A stretch of DNA of 64,000 bases from Filosporella fistucella (Eukaryota; Ascomycota; Leotiomycetes; Helotiales): the NCBI GenBank assembly GCA_030077755.1, contig JAQJZZ010000002.1:682001-746000 (forward strand), written 5' to 3'. Made by a program: the position numbers and the translations under genes. Positions 56,702-64,000 of the stretch are shown here, in pieces (position 1 is the first letter of the stretch; every line of letters starts with the position of its first letter). Under the pieces are notes generated by a model, which saw only the letters and a program-made list of their open reading frames with translations, was not told the DNA's origin and searched no databases.

Positions 56702-58886
56702 TCATGGTGTTTTTTGATACTGAGGTAAAGGTGTCCCCATCAGCCTTGCCTTGATTTGCAAAGCAATAAACCTCGAGAAAAACCTCGCCTGGCCAATTGT
56801 GCCACCGTGCATCCAGATGGCGGGATCTGTTCTCTATCAGTATGTTTGCCCAAACAACGCTAAGCTGGAACCTACGTCCTAGTGGCTTGAAAGCACCCTT
56901 TAATTCTCCTTCTTTGTCTAAATCCCAGAAATCTCCAACTTTCTCAGCAATGGAAGGTCCAAAAATGGTTTTGACCACGCATTTCATGTTTGCTTGAAAG
57001 CCAGTAGCGAATACAACCACATCTGCCTTCAATTCAGAGCCATCGCTGAATTTTAAGCCGTCCGCTATATAGCCAATTGGTAGAGCATCTGATTTTACCT
57101 TGATCTTGTATTTGTCAGTGTGACATCCAGGAAAGAAGAGAATTCACTGACTAGACCACGAGCAATCTTTTCAGAAGCGCCGACATCCATGTAGTGCCCT
57201 CCTTGCCGAACAAGTATGCAGTGCTGGATATTTCCATAACGTTCTGTCTTGAATCCAACTCTTTCGAGCGCATCAAATCGTTCCGGCTCCTGCTGTGCCA
57301 TTGCATGAAGAGCCGCTTGGCTCATTAGGTCTGCAATGGCGAATGGGCTTGTCTGGGTCATACGGTCTGCTTCTTCTATAGGTTTTGTTGCATTGTAATT
57401 AACTGCCATATTAGAGTTTCAATTTCAAGACGATGACTAAAAACTCACGATCTGATATTTTCTTGTAATACTCAGCAGGGAGGATGTCTGGGTTGTCAGC
57501 ATACTCTATAAGCTGTACAATGGGAGACTGACAGGTTTTCGATCTTTGAATCATTGTGACTGATGATAACCCAGAAGCAAGCATATCTTCGGCAACATCA
57601 TGCGCTGGAACATTAGTATCTAAAGTTAACATATGGATATGATAGTCTTACCTGTATTAGCAGTTCCCACAACGACGCCATGCTTTCTTTTCCACTTCGA
57701 TGCATTTGTAAATTCTGCTGAATGCATACTTGTGCCTCTAAAACATTCCTGACATTGTGAGCTTCTCATTCAATGAGAAATCCGATTTCCATACCTCATT
57801 TAGGTAATGGGGCATCTTGGGCTCCTGACCACCGCTACCAGCTGCTACAACAACATTCGAGCATGTGATTGCTCGCTCATTTTCATTCCCATGTTTGATG
57901 TTCAGCGTCCATAAATTTTGGGATTCATCCCAAGACCCTGAAGATAATGTAGTATGGAGATATAATTTCTATAATTAGTCAGCTCTTGGCACGTCATTGG
58001 TGATTCGTCACTACAATGCCATATTTCGTTGCCCAGCTCCTATATCCTCGAGCCAGATCATCTTTGCTGAGATACTTATCGTATTCTGGCCCGAATGTTC
58101 GCTCAAATGGCGGATGACCTTTTTATATTCAGAGTGCAATCCTCTTGATGGAAGTCAAAACATACCATATTCTCTTGTGGTATGCACTGCTGAGATTAGC
58201 TGGATGAGCCGAAACTCAAAAAAAGTGCTCAACCTACATCTAGCACCATCATATCTCATTTTCCAGTTATCACCAACATTCTCGTATTTATCCAAAACAA
58301 CATATGATATTCCCAAAGCTTTTAGTCTACCTGCAGTACTGAGACCAGCGAGTCCAGCTCCAATGATGACACAGTCAAAATGGCTGGTTTCATGATTGCT
58401 ATTTGTCTTGGCCCCTTGAGGCTCAGGTGCAAGAACATCCACATTGCTAGCTTCATTCAACTGCTCAAGAATAGTTCGCATGACCCAGATTTTCCACAAG
58501 CCATCTTCCGAAGGGACCAGCTGTAAGATCATTGACGAGGTGGACTGAGGGGTAGCATTTGTCTTGAAGACGAACATTGCCTGCACAAATGCCACCCCAT
58601 TTGGGAGACGAATCACTTGAGGAGATGTCTCGTCTAGAACAAAAGATTCGATTCGGGCTCTTTTTGATGTTTCTCTCCAAGCAGCTGATGCTGATGAGGC
58701 GGAGTAGAATGTTCGAAGGGTTCCGGTAAGAGCAAAGACATCTCGCCATATTGCATCTTCTGAAAAGTGATCGGTACCAAGATTATCGAGATGCGATGCA
58801 AATGAAGCAGCGACTTCCGCTGCGTTCGTATCTTCGGGGATCGTGACAAAGGGAAGAGAGCAGGGAAAATCTACCAAGGAAGACAT
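56702..58886 (-). CDS. Flavin-containing monooxygenase with NTF2-like N-terminal domain
   Basis: Nine predicted exons: 58886-58238, 58186-58166 (21 nt), 58118-58015, 57968-57795, 57748-57652, 57604-57449, 57402-57152, 57104-56876 and 56826-56702 (601 residues, phases all consistent). Residues 1-160 resemble an NTF2/SnoaL-like domain. CVIIGAGLAGLSTAGRL (GAGLAG 186-191) is the FAD site. RYD...RLHTTREYGHPPFERTF spans the microexon. GVVVGTANTAHDVAEDM is the second (NADPH) dinucleotide site, with Thr-Ala in place of the usual Gly pattern. VVVFATGFQAN is the FMO ATG motif. It is an FMO/YUCCA-like enzyme oxidising a small molecule, possibly a secondary metabolite or indole; the substrate is unknown. 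An upstream in-frame ATG at 58949 would add 21 residues. Confidence 0.9.
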
Positions 58887-61095
58887 TTCGAGTGCGGGGT
58901 ATAAGGAGGTCAGAATGGATTTCAGAAGTATACTTGAATAGACATTCAAGGCAGCTTAGAAAGGATAATGAAGGATATAGAATTAATCATTTCTCAATTT
59001 CTAGATAGGTTTAAACCATGATGTACGCATCTCGGGTGGCGCCAACAAGCTTCGTGGAGGGGTGGTGTCACGGGAAGGAATGGAATGTGGGGTAGATATT
59101 CGGCACTTTCAAACGCTCGCTCTTCGGGGAGAAGATAATGAGTGAATTTGAAGAAGATGAAATTCCAAAGTGAAATAATATACAAATCTCAGTTTGATCT
59201 TCGCATGCTTCTGGAATTATGCAGTTAGGAAACTTGGGCTAGCTACAGTAGGCAATAGAGCAGTGCAAACCGAACAATATGCCGTCGGATTTTAAAGTTT
59301 AGCTTGACATGTAGAACTGGAGAGAGGGCATTGGTATATTGCATAAAAGCCCTAGAATTGAGAAATCTAACTGTATAGACTGACTCCAATATACGAAGGC
59401 AATTCAGTATCTTGAGATTATGAATACGATTCTAAGCGAATAGACAATTGTTAAGCTTCCGTGAAATGTCGTCTTTTGGTTCATTCGGAGATATGGTAGA
59501 AGTTCAAGCCTTCTCGTCCATGCAGAAAGAGATGGTACATTTACTTTTATCATAGAACGATTTCTTCACCAGTCAAATTATTGTCATCGTCAATAGAAGC
59601 AACTGTCGCGCGTTATCCAATGTTTTGCACAATACCTAATCTTTCATCTCGCAGCACTTCTCTCAAATTATATAGAAGTTGCTTCTACAAGGTTTGTTAG
59701 CCTAATTCCAAGGCACCCCAAAACAACCCCACCTCATAACCCGCTTACAGATCTTCGTACTTGAACCGGAGTTAAACCGTGGCCGGGTGAGTGCTTTTAT
59801 ACCTCGGAGATAACAATACTCGAGGAAAGAACAAGTGAAAGGCAGAGGTTGAGTAATTTGAGTACAGGTACCTAGTGAATTGCAACATTTGGAGTAGTGA
59901 ATAGTCCAGTTAATAGAATGCAGGTCAGGTACTAGAAGATCTCAGGCGTTGAATGACAAAGTCCAAGGATTAGACGAGGCATACAAAGTAGCTTTGATTC
60001 TACGTAAATTATATAGGATAAAATAATAGATAGTGAACGCTATGTTGATGAAGAGGATTCAGCAAGAGCTTGGCTTTTGACTACCTATTCGTAGAATAAT
60101 ATGCTATTTGGTTGATCCCCTCCGAATTGTTCAAAGGGATCAGTCTTGATTAGATGGCTGATATCGAGGAGCGTTAAGCTAGACGAATCTTCCAAGTCTA
60201 AATAGTATTCTTATTAGGAGTATTTTGAGATTTGTCTGCTTTGAATAATGATGATGCCTATCTAATCCGAGTACTTGTACACATTTTCAGCTGTAGTATC
60301 CATTTGTAATCCATGAGGACAATTAATCATATATCTTCACCCCAAAAAAGGGCAGGTCCAATTAAACATCACATGATCCCCCTCTTCTCTGCATACTATG
60401 ATCTACACAGCTAGACTATATCAAGACATACTATTGATTTTGCGTTAAAGCTTGGACGAGCATTGGCGAATCAGGTGGCCGTATAAATTGCACTTCCCGC
60501 TTCTCGCCATCACCCTTTTCCTCTTCCACCTTCAACACCACCAGTCTAACTCAGTCCAGCAACACCATGAAGGTCGACGGCGCAATTCATTGATTGCACA
60601 AGTTGTGCGAATTGCCAATTATTCTCTTGCCGCTGTCGCACAAGAGCTCTACGCATCATTTATTATTGTGCATCGCAATGACTTTTTTTTTTTCCCTGTG
60701 CTCACCGTAAGTACTTCTTTCACAGACCTCAACTCGCTGCCAGCAGGCCTCGTCTCGCCGAGCTGTATCAGTTTGGATCATAACCTCAACTTTCTCACCG
60801 TTGCTGTCACTTTTATTGTTGCAGTTTCAATCTTTCCCCTCTTCTTATTCTTTTCTTCTGCCTGCTATTTTTGTTGCGTTGTCACATCTCAATTCTCAGA
60901 TTGCCTTCCGACCCGCCCAAGATCAGCACCACAAGCTCTCCCCACGGTACTCTAGCTCAAAACCATCGCACAACGACGTGTAACCGCAACCTTATCGATC
61001 CCAATCTTCATCACGTCGTGCAGACGCTGAAACGACGGATGCTGCTGTGTGCACGGTGACGGCTCGTCTGAAGTTATCAGAGAATTCTGCTCGAG
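58887..61095. other. Divergent intergenic region and long leader
   Basis: 58990-60440 has no credible frame. 60452-61095 is a pyrimidine-rich leader of the downstream gene. A long open frame there (60452-60955) is Phe/Ser/Leu-biased from ctt/ttc tracts and not protein-like, and may contain 5'-UTR introns (a gtaagt occurs at 60709). Confidence 0.5.
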
Positions 61096-62282
61096 ATGTC
61101 TTTCATCTTTAATGTTCGTTCAACAGGAAGCAGCATGCATCGACGGGATCAACCGTCAGCCGGCTCTCTGCCAGCCATATCCGAAGATGGTTTATCAGTC
61201 ATCGAGCCGAGAAACGCTCCTCCTGTTCCTCCACGCGCCTGGAATCGTCCTTCTACGAAAATTTGGGCCTTGGGTGCACCGCCAGTTCACGAATATGAGA
61301 CGAGCCCTCCGCCTTATTCCAATTTTGATGCAAATGGGGTATTGGGGCCAAAGGGAGAGAAGCTGTCGGATGTGAGGAAGGGTTGGGGGAACAATAAACA
61401 TATTGCAAAGAGGGGTGGATGGAAGAGGTTGGCATTGATTGCGGTCATAATTATATTATGTACCGTGGGATTGGTTGTAGGATTGGCTATTGGACTTCCT
61501 CGAGCCAGTCGTGAAGCGTAAGAATACTGATATTATTATGGCGGGCTTGATACTGACGGATAATCAGCAAGAAGGCTGCAACAGGAACCTCAGCTGGCGA
61601 TGGATCAGGTACTTCAGTTGAACCTGGGAAACCTGGAACTCCTGGTGACCCTGGAGTCGCTGTAAATCCAGCACCGAATACGACATTCCCTGCCGGATCA
61701 TATCGCTTCGAAACCTATCTCAATACCGTTGCTTCGAACTGTACGAACAATTCCGCGACATGGACTTGTTATCCGTTTTCAACCTACGCACAATCGCGCA
61801 GCCAATCGAAAGCTATCTTTGACTGGATCATATATCCTGTCAAAGACACGAAGAATTATACCATATCCTCAACCGACAATTATTTTTCTGTAGTCTTCAA
61901 AAACGCCACTCTGACCCTCTTGAAAGCTGGTGCTGACGATGAGCACTACTTCTTCCAAACCAGAATGGACAAGCCAACAAAACCCAATACGCCACTGAAC
62001 AACCAGAATGTAGCCAGCACCTGCTACTTCAACCAGACCACATTTCAGGCATATCTCTATACCAAAATGCCAAAGTCGTACCCAAGCAAAATCGATGCCA
62101 ATTCCACCGATACAAGTCAACCATTTGCTGCATGGCCATATGCAGTGAAGGTGGAGCAAGTCGCCGCCGCTGGTGCCAGCACACCATCTTGTGTGGGCCC
62201 ATCTGGACAATCATTGGGAGACTTCAGCGTCTCCGATGGAACACAACTTTGTGATTGTCTATATATCAATTATGGGACCTGA
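61096..62282 (+). CDS. Single-pass membrane protein with lumenal/extracellular domain
   Basis: Predicted exons are 61096-61517 and 61568-62282 (378 residues). A cytosolic N-terminus of about 110 residues carries Pro motifs (APPVPPR, an SH3-type ligand, and PPPY at 71-74, a PPxY site for WW-domain/Rsp5-type ligases). One TM helix (about 112-134, LALIAVIIILCTVGLVVGLA) leads to a Ser/Gly/Pro linker and an N-glycosylated outer domain with paired Cys (NCTNNSATWTCYPF, CYFNQTTF, CVGPSGQ, CDCLY). This is a type II topology. Fungal relatives are often labelled tat pathway signal sequence, a name the sequence does not support. The function is unknown. Confidence 0.78.
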
Positions 62283-64000
62283 TTTCACGGGTTAAAATTG
62301 CTTAAGCTTGGAGTTAGGGCTGGTGGATTTGATTTGAGCGGGGTTTCTGATACCAATATAATGATGATGCTGTACCAGTGTATATCCTGCTACATATGTT
62401 CTGTATATATGATTGTTATTATCTCTAGTAAACCTTAATGTACAATATGCCATTTAGGTTATTTCAGACATCTTTGATTTCAATTTTTGTGTTGATGATT
62501 TAGATGCAGTTGAGAAGAGCAGATAACAGATTTCATGCAGGCAAAGGTTCATGGGGACGTAGAGTTTGATTTGATTGCTGGGAGTGTCAAAGCAGAAATC
62601 ACGGTGAAAGGAATCTGGCCAACTTTTGTGTATGACAACATCAGTGTGAAGGCACAGCGTCAGAAGTCTGCCAGGGTATCATGAAGTTCACCCATAAAAG
62701 GTATTACAGAATCTGGTACAGGGTATAGAGCAGTGAGGAAGAGTTCTATGAGCTTTATGAAAGAGGTGAGATGAAAATTTAGGTATCAAGATGCGGGATG
62801 ATAAAAATGGGATGGAAATTGCCTAAGCAACCGTCGTCAAACTTTGCTACAGTCGCCTTTTGAATAAACACTCTTGCAATTTTCTTACATGACCTCTACC
62901 AAAGTGTCCTATATGTTATGGTACATTGTCTATTGTCATCTATTCGCTCGCATCACACAGAAGCTATTTACTTCGTTAAATCGTGGCGAAGCTTCCCTAG
63001 TACCGGTTCAGTTTCCTCAATTTTTAAAGTTCCCTTGTGGTGTCTGGCCCCAAACGAGTACGACCCTTTGTGACTTTATATAACCATTTGGTCTTCGAAT
63101 GTTTCTCTTTCTCCTCCTTCTTCAGTTTCAACGAGTTGAAAATCAATCCCTGTCTATAGCTTCACTCTGAATTTGAACTCTCAAGTTACCTGCTTCCTTT
63201 CGTATTCACCAGATCCATGGAGTATGACCTCCCATCCACTCCACTATATATACCACCTTCCAGAGCAAGACATACAAAAGCAGCACACAAAGCCCTTCAA
63301 GACATCCTCATGGCCTCCTTGGGATAATGATGAAACTATCCTTCAAAAGTGGCCCTGAAGAAAAAGATCGTCAGCCTCCTTCGTGCTGTTGCCCGTTCGT
63401 AGGTCCTAGGCCGTAGTATTGGTGCTGAGTATACAATCCGTTTGAACTGTCGTCGTCAGTGCTTTTTACTGTCGTTTGGTGACAGTTTATGGTGGCCTCA
63501 TTTGAAACAAAATTACGTAGATGGGTGCACATAATTCGGTTTCATCTTTCTCAGTGAAGTGAACTAGTGCAGTGAGAGCTCGAGGTTTGAATTGTCTTCC
63601 GAGTTTTTCGACATATATACTACCGTGTGCCCGAGGTAGCTGCCTCAAATACGTTTCTTTCCATTGTCGTCGAAACTGGAACTCCTGAATCTGGCATGCG
63701 GTTCATGTGTAATTTCGATTTCTTCCTACTAAAGTTCACCTTATCAAACGAAGTGACTGCCAGATCTCAGAGTTTCGGGTTCCACCAGATGCACACTTTG
63801 TCTACCTGGTGTTGAATTCACATGCAGATCTCATAGAGTACAATATGAATTTCTGGGTCACTCGTCTAGTCTGGCCAGGCTAACTTCGGTGGTGGGCAGT
63901 GCAGGTCCAACAATGAAGCATTTTCGGTTGTGCGTGATTATAATAGTATAAGGAAATTGGGAACGATTGAATAATAGAGATTTAGAATTTATCATGTGAA
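62283..64000. other. Right-end intergenic region
   Basis: Short frames (62874-63083, 63173-63358, 63627-63815) are isolated, have no domain and no splicing partner that I can see. 3' flank of the membrane protein gene, then unassigned DNA to the window end. Confidence 0.5.

Noticed and set aside
60452..60955. 167-codon frame before the membrane protein gene
   Set aside because: Phe/Leu/Ser bias comes from pyrimidine tracts typical of a fungal 5' UTR; no domain and no ATG context.

Overview
The window looks like nuclear DNA of a filamentous ascomycete. Genes have short GT-AG introns (mostly 45-60 nt) with CTAAC/CTAAT-type branch points. Coding islands of normal composition alternate with very AT-rich, repeat-induced point mutation (RIP)-like blocks. 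The gene content (pectate lyase, alpha-glucoside transporter, many MFS and flavoprotein genes, several secreted proteins) suggests a plant-associated fungus. The protein families seem closest to Leotiomycetes/Helotiales, but that placement is inference. I saw no tRNA, rRNA or CRISPR.

Left part (1-12.7 kb): AT-rich, RIP-damaged repeat DNA. The left edge holds the LTR and leader of one minus-oriented retroelement. A full Ty3/gypsy chromodomain retrotransposon (6208-12702) has two 365-bp LTRs and a 5-bp target duplication. All recognisable gag-pol domains lie in one reading frame. Between these blocks sit a secreted family-9 pectate lyase gene and a frameshifted small secreted-protein gene.

Middle part (13-31 kb): a transport and metabolism region. 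It holds an alpha-glucoside-type sugar permease (+), an allantoate/vitamin-type MFS permease (-), a secreted serine-hydrolase-like protein (+), an RTA1-type 7-TM protein (-) and a salicylate-hydroxylase-like FAD monooxygenase (+). Intergenic spaces are 0.8-3.2 kb.

30.6-45.3 kb, almost all on the minus strand: a large AT-hook/Cys-rich protein whose frame appears cut by a C-terminal stop; a messy repeat-rich spacer with a 37-bp minisatellite and about 155-bp degenerate repeats; a 1378-residue glycosyltransferase fused to a VPS13-C-like segment and an array of ubiquitin-interacting motifs; Sec61-beta; and a Psr1-like NIF/FCP phosphatase. These are mainly housekeeping or membrane-trafficking functions.

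48.6-64 kb: a peroxisomal ABCD half-transporter (+), a secreted DOMON/cytochrome-like protein (+), a secreted protein with three repeated Cys modules (+), a 72-residue Pro/Arg-rich repeat protein (-), a nine-exon flavin monooxygenase with a 21-nt microexon (-) and a single-pass membrane glycoprotein-like gene (+). The genes do not form an obvious biosynthetic cluster. The most unusual objects are the glycosyltransferase-VPS13C-UIM fusion, the nonsense-interrupted AT-hook protein and the single-frame RIP-decayed chromovirus.
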